Assembly: GCA_035493475.1 (NCBI GenBank)
Contig: DATJIF010000212.1
Coordinates: forward strand, 1 to 64,000
Direction: 5' to 3'
From: Actinospica sp035493475
GTDB lineage: Bacteria; Actinomycetota; Actinomycetes; Streptomycetales; Catenulisporaceae
Length of the DNA: 64,000 bases
Under the pieces are notes generated by a model. It ran no database searches and was not told the DNA's origin. It saw nothing but the letters and a program-made list of their open reading frames with translations. Below are positions 24,387 to 32,969 of the stretch, one piece after another. Numbering within the stretch: position 1 is the first letter of the stretch; every line of letters starts with the position of its first letter. The translations under genes and the position numbers were made by a program.

Positions 24387-25507
24387 GCGGGCAGGGCGGC
24401 AAGGGCACGGCGCGGGAGCAGAAGGAACAACGGGAGCAGGGACCGGAGCGGGGACGGGAACAGCAGCAGGAGACGGTTCCGGGGAGTTATCAGCGGGTCC
24501 TGATGCTGCTGCCGCGGGGGTATCGGGAGCGGCGCGGGGCGGAGATCCTCGGCACGCTGCTGGACGCGGCGGACGCGGAGGGGCGGACCCGGCCCTCTCT
24601 CCGCGAGATGCTCAGCATCCTGAGTCTCTCGCTGCGGGTGCGGACCGGGGCGGCGGGCGGGAGCACGCGGGCCGACGCGCTCGGGGCGGTGCTGCGGCGG
24701 ACGGCGCTGACCGGGTTGCTGCTGCAGTCCGCGATCTACGCGATGCAGGTGTACGGCAGCGGGCACCAGATGGAGTCGCTGTGGAACTCGTGGCTCTCCT
24801 CGGGTTCGACGCAGATGCACGACCTGTCGGTCGAGTACCTGTACGAGGCGCTGTGGCGGAGCGGGGCGTTCGTCGCCGCGTCAATGGCCTCGGTGCTGCT
24901 GCTGGCCGGGCGCAAGCGGTGGGGCGTGCTGCTCGCGGCGGTCGGACCGCTGACGACGGTCGTCGACGTGAACATCGGGGACGGCGACTCCTTCTCGCTC
25001 GCGTTCGTCGGGCCGGTGAACGGGATCTACCTGGCGTTGCTCGGCCTGGGAGTGCTCCCGCTGCTCACCGCGGCGCTCGGCTTCCAGCGCTTCGACCGTC
25101 GTACGCGATCGGTTCGGCGTCAGTGGATTGCCACGATGATCCTGGTGGACGTCGTGCTGCTCGGGCTGACCGCGCTGATCACGCAGTGGGGCGACGCGCT
25201 GCCCGGCAGCCAGTTCCTGGTCCCGGCGGCGTGCGTCGTCCCGGCCGTGGCGTTCGTGGCGGGCGCCGGACGGCTCTCCCCGGCGTGGCCGCTGGCGTTC
25301 CTCGCGGCCGGAGCACCGGTACTCGCCCTGCTGCCGCGCACGATCACCGATCTCGGCGGCGACGGCGTCGGCGGGTTCTCCGGCGTGTCCGGGTCGATCG
25401 CCGCGACCGGCGCGGTGAGCCTGCTCGGCGAGGTGCTGTTCGCCGGAATCCTGGCCTGGTCGCTCTACCGGAACCGCACCCCCGCCCCCGTCACCGCGCG
25501 CCGCTGA
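24383..25507 (+). CDS. Multi-pass membrane protein paired with PadR
   Basis: A 374-residue protein. The first 60 residues are hydrophilic and Gln/Glu-rich, followed by a motif LLPRGYRERRGAEILGTLLD that recurs in PadR-linked membrane proteins of actinomycetes. About eight hydrophobic segments follow from residue 110 to the end (TALTGLLLQSAIYAMQV, MASVLLLAGRKRWGVLLAAV and others). No transport motif is recognisable. Translational coupling to PadR suggests it is the regulated output, perhaps in envelope stress. Its last 17 bases overlap the convergent LAL gene. Confidence 0.8.
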   Translation: MSGQGGKGTAREQKEQREQGPERGREQQQETVPGSYQRVLMLLPRGYRERRGAEILGTLLDAADAEGRTRPSLREMLSILSLSLRVRTGAAGGSTRADALGAVLRRTALTGLLLQSAIYAMQVYGSGHQMESLWNSWLSSGSTQMHDLSVEYLYEALWRSGAFVAASMASVLLLAGRKRWGVLLAAVGPLTTVVDVNIGDGDSFSLAFVGPVNGIYLALLGLGVLPLLTAALGFQRFDRRTRSVRRQWIATMILVDVVLLGLTALITQWGDALPGSQFLVPAACVVPAVAFVAGAGRLSPAWPLAFLAAGAPVLALLPRTITDLGGDGVGGFSGVSGSIAATGAVSLLGEVLFAGILAWSLYRNRTPAPVTARR

Positions 25508-28277
25508 CCGGCATGATCCGGCCGAGCGCGGTGCGCGAGGAGACGCCGAGCTTGCGGTAGATCCGGGACAGGTGGGTCTCCACCGTCCGTTCGCTCAGGA
25601 ACAGCTGGGCCGCGATCTGCCGCGAGCGCAGGCCGGAAGCGGCGAGGTCGGCTATCTCCCGCTCGCGCGCGCTCAACTGCTCGACGCCGCTGCTCACCGG
25701 GACATCGGCGGCCGGGGACTGGGCGGCGGCGTCCGCGGTCAGCACGCTGCGCACCCGGGCCGTCTCCTCCAGCACGAGCCGGGCGCCGCAGGGCCGGGCC
25801 GCGGACACCGCCGCGTCCAGCCGGTCCAGCGCGGCCTGGCGGCCCAGGGCGGCGGCCGTCATCCGGACGCCGATCACCAGCGTCCACGCGTACTGCACGG
25901 GCATCCCGGCGACCCGGAAGCCCTCGGCGGCCTCGTCGAACATCGCCACCGCCGCGGCGTGGTCGCCGTCGACGACGCGCAGCACGGCGCGGGTGCGGCG
26001 CACGTAAGCGTCCTGAGTCGGCACGCCGAGGGCGTCGGCCTGCCGCTGCGCGTCGTCGAGGCGGGCGCGCGCCTGCGGGACGTCGCCGCCCTGCAACGCC
26101 GCCAACGACTGCAACGCGAGAAGCGAGGGCCGGAATTGATTCGGGAGCAACGGCAGTTCCGGGCCGCCGCCACCGTCGACGAGCGTTCTGAGACACGCGG
26201 CGTGTTCCCCGGCGAGCATCAGCGTCTGGGACAGCATCGCCACCGCGGAACCGTCCCACCAGCCCTGATGCGGCGGGGCGAGCCGGATGCCGCGTTCGGC
26301 CAGCACGACGGCCTCGCCCACGGTGCGCCGCCCGAGCGTCCACGCCGACGCCGTGGCCCGCATCGTGATCGCGAGGCCCGCCACCTCCAGGGCGCCGAGT
26401 TCGCGGGCCAGTTCCTCCGCCTCGCGCGCCCGGTCCTGGGCCTGGTCCAGCGCGCCGGTCCACTGGTCGTGCAGGGAGAGCCCGAGCAGGACGTGCATCC
26501 GGATGTGCCGGTGCGCGCCGCCTTCGGACGCGGCGAGCGCGCGGCGCAGGTGCCGGGACGCGTCCGCGAACCGGCCGAGGCACAGCTCCGAGCGGCCGAG
26601 CAGGGCGAGCAGCACGGGCGCGTGTTCGGCCACCGCGTCCGGCATGGCGTCCACGACCCGCGCGCACCGGTCCACCTCGACCGTGGCGGCGGCCGAATTC
26701 CCCAGGCAGGTCTCCCCGAAGGCGGCCAGCGCGCGGATCGCAGTGCCCGAAGTCCCCGACGTCGCGCCGTCCGGCCCGTCCACCGCGTCCGCGCCCTGCC
26801 GGATCAGCGCGTGCGCCTGGGCGTGCGTTCCGCGCAGCGCGTGCACCATGCCGTACTCGAAGATCACCTCCGCGGCGGCCTCGGGCAGCGGCGCGGGCAA
26901 CGGATTCGGCAGCAGGACGAGCGCGTCGTGGGCCACGGCCTCGGCCTCCGGATAACGCCCCATCAGCCGCTCGACGCCGGCGCAGAGGGCGTGCGCGCGC
27001 AGCCGCACCTCCGCGGACAGCGCGTGCGACGCGGACAGCACCTCGTGGGCCAGGGCGCGGGCCTGCCGCAGGTCCCCGGTGGCGGTCAGCGCCCGGCAGC
27101 GGGCCATCGCGAGCTCGACGCGCTCGGTCTCGGATCCCTCGCCGGACAAGGACTCCAGCGCCATGTGCAGCCAGCGCGCGGCGGTGGCCGGTTCCCGGTC
27201 GAGGATCTCGATGGCGCCGTCCACGAGCGAGGGCAGCCCGGCCGCGCGGTCCACGCTCACGATGTGCTCGGCGTGCCGGGCCCGCGCCGGTGCCGACGCC
27301 CCGCGCGCGGCGAGCCGTTCCAGCGCCCGTCGATGGGCGGTCAGCCGCACGCCGAAGTCGGAGTGCTCGCGCACCACGTGCCGCAGCACCGGATGCCGGA
27401 ACGCGAACCGGCCGCCGCCGCCCGCCGAACGCACCAGGTCCTCGCGCGCCAGCACGGCGAGCGCCGCCACGGTCCGGTCGGCGCCGAGCCCGGAGACCGC
27501 CGCGACGTCCTCGGCCCGGAACGGGTCGCCGAGCACCGCGCCGACGGTGGCCGTGGCCGCCTCGTCCGGGGTCAGCGCGTCGAGTTCGGCGGTCAGCGCC
27601 ACCGCCTCGCGCAGCAGGCCGCCGGTGTCCGCGCCGGGGTTGTCCGGCCACGCCTCGGGCCGCCAGCCGGCCGCGGCGAGGATGCGCAGGTTGCGCGGAT
27701 TGCCGTCGCTGGCCTCGCGCAGCCGGGCGGCGAACGCGGGCGGCACCGCGTCGGGCTGCTCGGCCGGCCGCCAGCGTTCGAGCAGGCTCGCCACGGCCGC
27801 CTCGTCGAGCGGCTCCGGCTCGATCCGCACCACGTGGCCGCTGCGGGTGCCCTCGTCCAGCGCGTCGAGCAGCACGGGGCGGCCGCGCCGGGGCTGGTGG
27901 GCGAGCGCGAGCAGGAACGGGCCGGGCACCGGGGTGCGCACCAGCCGGGCGGCGAGTTCGGCGGAGGCCTCGTCGCAGAGGTGGAAGTCGTCGAGCAGCA
28001 GCACTCCCCCGCCGTCCGCCGCCCAGTCCCGCAGCAGGGCGCGGGCGCGGCCGTCGCCGTCGCGCGCGGCGGCCCGGGCCACCGGCACGCCGCCGCGCTC
28101 GGCGAGTTCGGCCAGCACGCCGAGCAGGCTGGTCTTGCCGATCCCGGCGTCGCCGGCGATCTCCAGCACCGCGCCGCGCCCCGCCTCCAGCGCGCGCAGC
28201 ACCGCGGTGATCCGGGCGGTCTCGACCTCCCGACCGACCAGTTCCTCATCCGTGCTCGACGGCGACACCTCGTACAT
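25491..28277 (-). CDS. LAL-type (large ATP-binding LuxR) transcriptional regulator
   Basis: A 928-residue regulator. Residues about 10-190 are a STAND/AAA ATPase (LVGREVETARI, Walker A IAGDAGIGKTSLL, Walker B GGVLLLDDFHLCDE). A long TPR-like helical middle follows. The C-terminal 65 residues are a LuxR helix-turn-helix (LSAREREIADLAASGLRSRQ, then IAAQLFLSERTVETHLSRIY). ATG 28277 follows GGAAGGGAAGC. LAL proteins typically activate secondary-metabolite or catabolic genes; no cluster is adjacent. A good minus-strand promoter, TTGACA (28378-28383) with TACGTT 18 bp on, lies in the gap with the XRE gene. Confidence 0.92.
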   Translation of the reverse strand: MYEVSPSSTDEELVGREVETARITAVLRALEAGRGAVLEIAGDAGIGKTSLLGVLAELAERGGVPVARAAARDGDGRARALLRDWAADGGGVLLLDDFHLCDEASAELAARLVRTPVPGPFLLALAHQPRRGRPVLLDALDEGTRSGHVVRIEPEPLDEAAVASLLERWRPAEQPDAVPPAFAARLREASDGNPRNLRILAAAGWRPEAWPDNPGADTGGLLREAVALTAELDALTPDEAATATVGAVLGDPFRAEDVAAVSGLGADRTVAALAVLAREDLVRSAGGGGRFAFRHPVLRHVVREHSDFGVRLTAHRRALERLAARGASAPARARHAEHIVSVDRAAGLPSLVDGAIEILDREPATAARWLHMALESLSGEGSETERVELAMARCRALTATGDLRQARALAHEVLSASHALSAEVRLRAHALCAGVERLMGRYPEAEAVAHDALVLLPNPLPAPLPEAAAEVIFEYGMVHALRGTHAQAHALIRQGADAVDGPDGATSGTSGTAIRALAAFGETCLGNSAAATVEVDRCARVVDAMPDAVAEHAPVLLALLGRSELCLGRFADASRHLRRALAASEGGAHRHIRMHVLLGLSLHDQWTGALDQAQDRAREAEELARELGALEVAGLAITMRATASAWTLGRRTVGEAVVLAERGIRLAPPHQGWWDGSAVAMLSQTLMLAGEHAACLRTLVDGGGGPELPLLPNQFRPSLLALQSLAALQGGDVPQARARLDDAQRQADALGVPTQDAYVRRTRAVLRVVDGDHAAAVAMFDEAAEGFRVAGMPVQYAWTLVIGVRMTAAALGRQAALDRLDAAVSAARPCGARLVLEETARVRSVLTADAAAQSPAADVPVSSGVEQLSAREREIADLAASGLRSRQIAAQLFLSERTVETHLSRIYRKLGVSSRTALGRIMPVSGAR

Positions 28278-28353
28278 GCCCGCTTCCCTTCCGCCGACCG
28301 CCCGACCGACGCAGTGCCGAAGTCCGCAGCTAGAATCCGCACCGCTGGACGGG

Positions 28354-28423
28354 AACGTAGGCTGGCCCGCCCGACACTGTCAACTAAGATGGATCATAGT
28401 TGCCACGAGTTCATCTCAGTTGC
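28354..28423. promoter_or_regulatory. Divergent LAL/XRE promoter region with CAACTA/TAGTTG half-sites
   Basis: CAACTA (28381-28386) and TAGTTG (28397-28402) form an inverted repeat, and AGTTGC is repeated directly at 28398 and 28418, 20 bp apart (two helical turns). On the minus strand the -35 TTGACA (28378-28383) overlaps the first half-site and the -10 TACGTT is at 28354-28359. Binding by the XRE protein, controlling itself and the LAL gene, is inferred. Confidence 0.6.
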
Positions 28424-28456
28424 GGCAACACGAAGCGGAGAGGCTGTGATGTCGCG

Positions 28457-28888
28457 GTGACCGAGAGTCGGCCGGGCGGTGAGGCGTTGGCGGTGAAGAT
28501 CGAGCGGCTGTTCCAGACGGTGCGCCGCCCCGACGGCGGACGCGAGCCGTACAGCAACAAGGAAGTCGCGGAGGCCTGCCAGACGGCCAGCGGGGAGAGC
28601 TTCTCGACGACGTACATCTGGCAGCTGCGCACCGGCCGGCGCGACAACCCGACGAAGCGGCACCTGGAGGCGCTGGCGAACTTCTTCGAGGTGCCGCCCG
28701 CGTACTTCTTCAACGACGAGCAGGGCGCCGCGATCACCCGCGAACTGGAGCTGCTCGGCGCGCTGCGCGACGCGGGCGTGCGGGACATCGCGCTGCGGGC
28801 GGTGAACCTCTCCCCGGAATGGCTCGTCATGCTGAACGATATGATCGACACCATCACGCGCAGAGAGGCCGAGCGGAACCAGCCCTGA
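28457..28888 (+). CDS. XRE-like helix-turn-helix regulator paired with ImmA/IrrE peptidase
   Basis: A 143-residue DNA-binding protein. The HTH covers residues about 15-75: YSNKEVAEACQTASGESFS, TYIWQLRTGRRDNPTKRHLE and LANFFEVPPAYFFND, typical of actinomycete XRE proteins encoded beside an ImmA/IrrE-type peptidase. GTG 28457 is the best start by alignment to the first helix. Sixteen bases separate it from the peptidase gene. By analogy with ImmR/ImmA and DdrO/IrrE, the peptidase may cleave this regulator to relieve repression. Confidence 0.87.
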   Translation: MTESRPGGEALAVKIERLFQTVRRPDGGREPYSNKEVAEACQTASGESFSTTYIWQLRTGRRDNPTKRHLEALANFFEVPPAYFFNDEQGAAITRELELLGALRDAGVRDIALRAVNLSPEWLVMLNDMIDTITRREAERNQP

Positions 28889-28904
28889 AAGGACACCGCG
28901 TCCG

Positions 28905-29420
28905 GTGCGTTCGACCCGCGAGCACGCGCAACAGGCCCGACACGCCCGGCAACTGGCCGGGAGCCTCACGCTGCCCCGGCCCTTCGACGCGGTCGCGTTC
29001 ATCACCTCGGTCGCGGAGGACTCCGGCCGTCGCATAGAGCTGATACCGGTCACCGGGCGCACCAACACGCCGTGCGGCCTGCTGCTCGCCACCGACGACT
29101 GCGTGCACGTGTTCTACGCGGCCGACACCAGTCCGCTGCACCAGCGCCAGATCCTGCTGCACGAGGCCGCGCACCTCATCTACGGGCACGAACACACCGC
29201 GGCGAAGCTCGTGCTGCCGCATCTTTCCCCGGAGCTGATCGCCAGGGTTCTGGGACGCACCGGATACACCGAGCCGCAGGAGCGCGAGGCGGAACTGCTG
29301 GCGTCGTTCATCCTGCGCCGCGCCTCCCGCGAAGAGGTCGCCGCGCGCCCGCTCGGCCCGAGCGAGTCCCGGCTGGAGGCGGCGTTCGGCCGACCGGAAC
29401 CGCCGGGTCGGACGCCGTGA
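28905..29420 (+). CDS. ImmA/IrrE-type metallo-endopeptidase
   Basis: A 171-residue zinc peptidase-like protein starting at GTG 28905 (GAAAGGA upstream). The catalytic HExxH is in ILLHEAAHLIYGH, and the third ligand region is probably EREAELLASFILRRA, a glutamate typical of the family. Known members cleave a partner XRE repressor (ImmR, DdrO). The regulator lies directly before it and a membrane protein overlaps its stop by four bases (GTGA), so it is the middle gene of a three-gene operon. Confidence 0.88.
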   Translation: MRSTREHAQQARHARQLAGSLTLPRPFDAVAFITSVAEDSGRRIELIPVTGRTNTPCGLLLATDDCVHVFYAADTSPLHQRQILLHEAAHLIYGHEHTAAKLVLPHLSPELIARVLGRTGYTEPQEREAELLASFILRRASREEVAARPLGPSESRLEAAFGRPEPPGRTP

Positions 29421-30610
29421 TCGACTCGGCCGTCTACTTCACCGCGCTGCTGGCCCTGCTGCTCGGCGTGCACAAGCTGTGGACGGTCCGCACCGGCGAC
29501 GCGAATCCGCAGACGCGGCACCAGGTCCTGTTCGCGTTGTGCATCAGCGGCCATTTCGCGCTCGCGGCCCCGGCCACCATCGACTTCACCCAGCGTCTCG
29601 GCGAGTCGTACGCCGGACTGCTCAGCATGTTCGACGACGAACTGCGGACCGCCGCGATCCACTTCTTCGCGATGCTCGCGCTCGCGCTGCTTCCCGAGGG
29701 CGAGGACCGGCAGCGTGCAGAACGGCGGCAGCGTCGCATCGCGGCGGCCACGATGACGGCGGCCGCGATCCTGTTCCTCGCGGCCGATGTGCACGGCGCC
29801 GGAACCGCCCTCGTCGTGCACGGCCTCGGAGTCCCCGCGCTCGCCACATACGATGCCTTACTCGCCGGATACGCGGCCTGGTGCCTCGGCACGACCGGAC
29901 TCGGGATCGCCCGCTACGCCCGCCGCGTCGAGCCCGGCATGCTGCGGTTCGGCGCGGGCCTGCTGGTGGCCGCCGCCGTGGTCGGCGTCGTCTGGGCCGT
30001 CTGGAACCTGCACGAGGTCCAATCGGTGCTGCACCTGCGCCGCGGCGAGGGCGACGCGGACACCGCCGACGCGGTGATCGGCTCACTCAGCGTCGTGCTG
30101 GGCCTGAGCGGAGCCGCCCTGCTCATCGGGTACGGCCCCGCGCGCGATCCGGGCCGTTGGCTGCGCAGCTACCGCCAGTACCGCGCGCTCGAGCACCTGT
30201 GGAGCGTGCTGCGGACGGCCGTGCCCGGAATCGTCCTCGACGCCGGCGGCCGGCGCCACGTTCCCGGTCTGCCGCTGGACGCCGAGTTCATGCTGCAACG
30301 CCGCGTCATCGAGATCTACGACGGCCGCCTCGCGCTGCGCCCCTACTTCGACCCGCGCGTGCCGGACTGGACCGCCGAGCACGAGGGCGACGCAGCGGTG
30401 GTCGAGGCGGCGGTCATCGCGGCCGCGATCGAGGCGGCCAAGGCCGGCCGGCGCGTCGGCGAGGAGAACGCCGCCCCCTCCGCCGCCCTCACCGACCTGC
30501 ACAGCGCGGACGACGAGGTCGCCTGGCTGATCCAGGTGGCCGAGGCCTTCGGCAGCTCCCCCGTCGTCGCCCAGGTGCGCGACCTCGTGCGCGCGGAGTC
30601 GGCCGTCTGA
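29417..30610 (+). CDS. MAB_1171c-type multi-pass membrane protein
   Basis: A 397-residue protein with about seven membrane helices in the first 240 residues (SAVYFTALLALLLGVHKLW, AAIHFFAMLALALLPEG, FGAGLLVAAAVVGVVWAVW) and a soluble C-terminal part of about 160 residues beginning YRQYRALEHLWSVLRTAVPG, the hallmark of the MAB_1171c group of putative transporters. Start GTG 29417 overlaps the peptidase stop. One Leu codon is TTA (29858-29860), rare at this GC content, so translation may depend on the bldA-type tRNA. It may sense or pass the signal that triggers the peptidase. Confidence 0.8.
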   Translation: MIDSAVYFTALLALLLGVHKLWTVRTGDANPQTRHQVLFALCISGHFALAAPATIDFTQRLGESYAGLLSMFDDELRTAAIHFFAMLALALLPEGEDRQRAERRQRRIAAATMTAAAILFLAADVHGAGTALVVHGLGVPALATYDALLAGYAAWCLGTTGLGIARYARRVEPGMLRFGAGLLVAAAVVGVVWAVWNLHEVQSVLHLRRGEGDADTADAVIGSLSVVLGLSGAALLIGYGPARDPGRWLRSYRQYRALEHLWSVLRTAVPGIVLDAGGRRHVPGLPLDAEFMLQRRVIEIYDGRLALRPYFDPRVPDWTAEHEGDAAVVEAAVIAAAIEAAKAGRRVGEENAAPSAALTDLHSADDEVAWLIQVAEAFGSSPVVAQVRDLVRAESAV

Positions 30611-30770
30611 GAGCGACCGAGGAGTGGGGGCCGGATCAGGGAGCGGGTCGAGGGCCGAGTCTGGCAAGGCCGAGGAGGGAGCCACCCTGGGTTTGGGTGG
30701 CGACCGACGAGAACGCCGCCAGGCGAGAGCCATCGGCCCGCGAGCCCGGCCCCCACTCCTCGGTCGCTCT
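30610..30770. repeat. 161-bp element bounded by perfect 25-bp inverted repeats
   Basis: Bases 30610-30634 (starting AGAGCGACCGAGGAGTGGGG) are the exact reverse complement of 30746-30770. The 111-bp interior holds a smaller stem CCACCC / GGGTGG around TGGGTTT. It begins at the stop codon of the membrane-protein gene and ends 85 bp before the NarL start. No clear target-site duplication flanks it and no ORF of note is inside. It could be a MITE-like relic, a processed RNA or a strong bidirectional terminator. Confidence 0.85.
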
Positions 30771-30855
30771 AGGGCGCACGATGCGTACGCACAGGCCCGA
30801 GAATACGTGGTTTCACGGATGTAGCCGGGGCCTGCGGGACGGGAGGATTCCTGCC

Positions 30856-31458
30856 GTGCTCCGTGTCGATACGTTGATCAGCAGCCCGATCTATCGCCTC
30901 GGGCTCGTCCAGGTGCTCGCCGACGCCGGGATCGCGGTCGTCTCGACGAGGACGTCCCCGGCCGAGGAACCGTCCTGGCTGGCCCACGCGGCCGTGTTCG
31001 ACGCCGAGGCGCTGCCCGCCGGGAACGAGCTCGGCTACGTCCGGGAGCTGTCCCGGTGCGCGCCGGTCCTGGTGCTGACCGACCGGGCCTCGCTGCCCGC
31101 GGACGAGTACCTGCGGGCCGGGGCCAGGGGCGTGATCCGCCGCGACGAGAGCGCGGAGAACCTGGTCGAGGCGCTGCGCGCGGTGCTGGTCGGCGCCCAG
31201 GTGCTGCCGGAGAGCGCCACCGCGCCGGTGCCGGAGCGCCCGGAGTCCGCGGGCCCCAACCTGTCCGAGCGCGAGGAGCAGGTGCTCAGCCAGATCTCGC
31301 ACGGGTTGACCCACGGTCAGATCGCGACCCGGCTCGGCATCAGTCCGCACACGGTCGACACGTACGTCAAGCGGATCCGCGCCAAGCTCGGCGCCGGGAA
31401 CAAGGCCGAGCTGACCCGGGCCGCGCTGCTCGGCCACGTCGCCGGGCCCTCTGCCTGA
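30856..31458 (+). CDS. NarL/LuxR-type regulator with atypical receiver domain
   Basis: A 200-residue response-regulator-like protein. GTG 30856 has GGGAGG nine bases upstream. Residues about 1-120 resemble a receiver, but the N-terminal acidic pair is absent (VDTLISSPIYRLGL), and the conserved Lys is Arg (GVIRRDES); an Asp in AAVFDAEALP may correspond to the phosphorylation site. Residues about 135-198 are a LuxR HTH (LSEREEQVLSQISHGLTHGQ, IATRLGISPHTVDTYVKRI). No histidine kinase is nearby. It is probably phosphorylation-independent or degenerate in activation. Confidence 0.87.
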   Translation: MLRVDTLISSPIYRLGLVQVLADAGIAVVSTRTSPAEEPSWLAHAAVFDAEALPAGNELGYVRELSRCAPVLVLTDRASLPADEYLRAGARGVIRRDESAENLVEALRAVLVGAQVLPESATAPVPERPESAGPNLSEREEQVLSQISHGLTHGQIATRLGISPHTVDTYVKRIRAKLGAGNKAELTRAALLGHVAGPSA

Positions 31459-31515
31459 TCACCCGCAAAGCCCGTCGGCGTGGCGCGGCGGACGGAGCGC
31501 GGCGAGAGTGGGCAG

Positions 31516-32421
31516 ATGCGGTTCAACGAGAGAGCGCAGTTGGACACCTCCCAGGTCGACGACGCGCGCGGCCGCTCCTTCCCCGGCGGCAAGGCGGGCA
31601 TGGCGGGCGGCGGCCTGGGCATCATCGGGCTGATCTTCGCGGTGCTGTTCGGCGTGGACCCGGCGCTGTTCGAGGGTTCCGGCACCGCCCCCGCGCAGAG
31701 TTCGGGCGGAACGATCAGCTCCACCAGCACGCAGTTGGCGAGCGAATGCCGCTCCGGCGCCGACGCGAACCGGCAGGCGGACTGTCGGGTCGTGGCCGTG
31801 GTCAACAGCGTGCAGAACTACTGGAACGCCGAGTTCGCCGCCTCGGGCCGTCGCTACACCGCCGCCGCCACGCAGATCTACTCCAGCCGCACGTACACCG
31901 GCTGCGGCTCCGCGACGTCCGCCGTCGGGCCGTTCTACTGCCCCGCGGACAAGACCGTCTACCTCGACCTCGGCTTCTGGGACGAGCTCAGCAACCGCTT
32001 CGGCGCGCCGGGCGTGTTCGCCGAGGCGTACGTGGTCGCGCACGAGTACGGCCACCACGTGCAGGATCTGCTCGGCGCGATGAAGCTCGTCGGCAAGGAC
32101 ACGCAGGGCGCGAACAGCAAGGCCGTCCGCCTCGAACTGCAGGCCGACTGCTACGCGGGTGTGTGGGCGAAGCACGCCGCGAGCACCAAGGACGCGTCCG
32201 GCCAGGCGCTCATCAGTGAACTGACGACGCAGGACATCTCGCAGGGCCTGGCCGCCGCCGCGGCGGTCGGCGACGACCGGATCCAGCAGTCCGCGGCCAG
32301 CCGCGTCACCCCGGAGACCTGGACGCACGGCTCCTCGGCCCAGCGGCAGCGCTGGTTCACCACCGGCTATCAGACCGGCGATCCGAGCCGCTGCGACACG
32401 TTCGGCGCGAGCTCGCTCTGA
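31516..32421 (+). CDS. Neutral zinc metallopeptidase, YpfJ-like
   Basis: A 301-residue membrane-anchored peptidase. The cytoplasmic start MRFNERAQLDTSQVDD and GGKAGMAGGGLGIIGLIFAVL membrane helix region match the family. The catalytic motif is VVAHEYGHHVQDLLG, and LELQADCYAGVWAKHA supplies the third ligand. Cys pairs suggest an extracytoplasmic fold. ATG 31516 is favoured over ATG 31480 since it begins the conserved N-terminus. Physiological substrate is not known for the family. Confidence 0.9.
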   Translation: MRFNERAQLDTSQVDDARGRSFPGGKAGMAGGGLGIIGLIFAVLFGVDPALFEGSGTAPAQSSGGTISSTSTQLASECRSGADANRQADCRVVAVVNSVQNYWNAEFAASGRRYTAAATQIYSSRTYTGCGSATSAVGPFYCPADKTVYLDLGFWDELSNRFGAPGVFAEAYVVAHEYGHHVQDLLGAMKLVGKDTQGANSKAVRLELQADCYAGVWAKHAASTKDASGQALISELTTQDISQGLAAAAAVGDDRIQQSAASRVTPETWTHGSSAQRQRWFTTGYQTGDPSRCDTFGASSL

Positions 32422-32533
32422 GCCGCGGCGCGCGTCAGTCGAACGGCCCACCCGCGTGGCCCGCGCCCGGCCGAGCGGGTTGGCTGGCGCGAGAGGCCAC
32501 AGCGCCGCACCGCGAGCGGATGGAGAGCACACG

Positions 32534-32950
32534 ATGGGCACCGCGAGTCAGTTCATGAACCCGAAGGTCGAGTCGATCCCGTCCGGCGAGACGGTCGACG
32601 TGGCCGCCAAGCGCATGCGGGACGCCGACGTCGGCGCGCTGCTGGTGACCGACGAGGGCGGCCAGCTGGTCGGCGTGATCACCGACCGGGACATCGTCAC
32701 CGGCTGCATCGCCTCCGGCCACGACCCGGCCAAGTGCCCGGTCTCCTCGCTCGCCGACGCCAAGCCGGTGACCGTGGACGCCGAGGCCGACCTCGCCGAG
32801 ATCGTCAAGACCATGGGCCGCTCCCGGGTCCGCCGCCTGCCGGTCACCGAGAACGGCCGGCTGGTCGGCGTGCTCGGCGTCGCAGACCTGGTGAAGGCGG
32901 CCACCCCGGACGAGATCGGCTCGCTGGTCGGCAAGATCGTCCAGCGCTGA
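32534..32950 (+). CDS. Two-CBS-domain protein
   Basis: A 138-residue protein made of a CBS pair (Bateman module): FMNPKVESIPSGETVDVAAK, GALLVTDEGGQLVGVITDRD and RLPVTENGRLVGVLGVADLV. It likely binds adenosyl nucleotides and acts on a partner; similar proteins are energy or stress sensors. GGAGAG precedes the ATG. It is followed 20 bp later by the convergent recQ-like gene, so it is probably monocistronic. Confidence 0.9.
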   Translation: MGTASQFMNPKVESIPSGETVDVAAKRMRDADVGALLVTDEGGQLVGVITDRDIVTGCIASGHDPAKCPVSSLADAKPVTVDAEADLAEIVKTMGRSRVRRLPVTENGRLVGVLGVADLVKAATPDEIGSLVGKIVQR

Positions 32951-32969
32951 GTGCCTGGTGCCTGAGCGC

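Noticed and set aside
25572..28460. A 962-codon open frame antisense to the LAL regulator
   Set aside because: Composition is typical shadow coding and the LAL gene on the other strand has clear ATPase and LuxR motifs.
30610..30770. Complete insertion sequence
   Set aside because: No transposase frame lies inside and no target-site duplication was found beside the inverted arms.
30624..30824. 66-codon frame inside the inverted-repeat element
   Set aside because: No ribosome site, composition unlike genes here, and it spans the hairpin; probably not coding.
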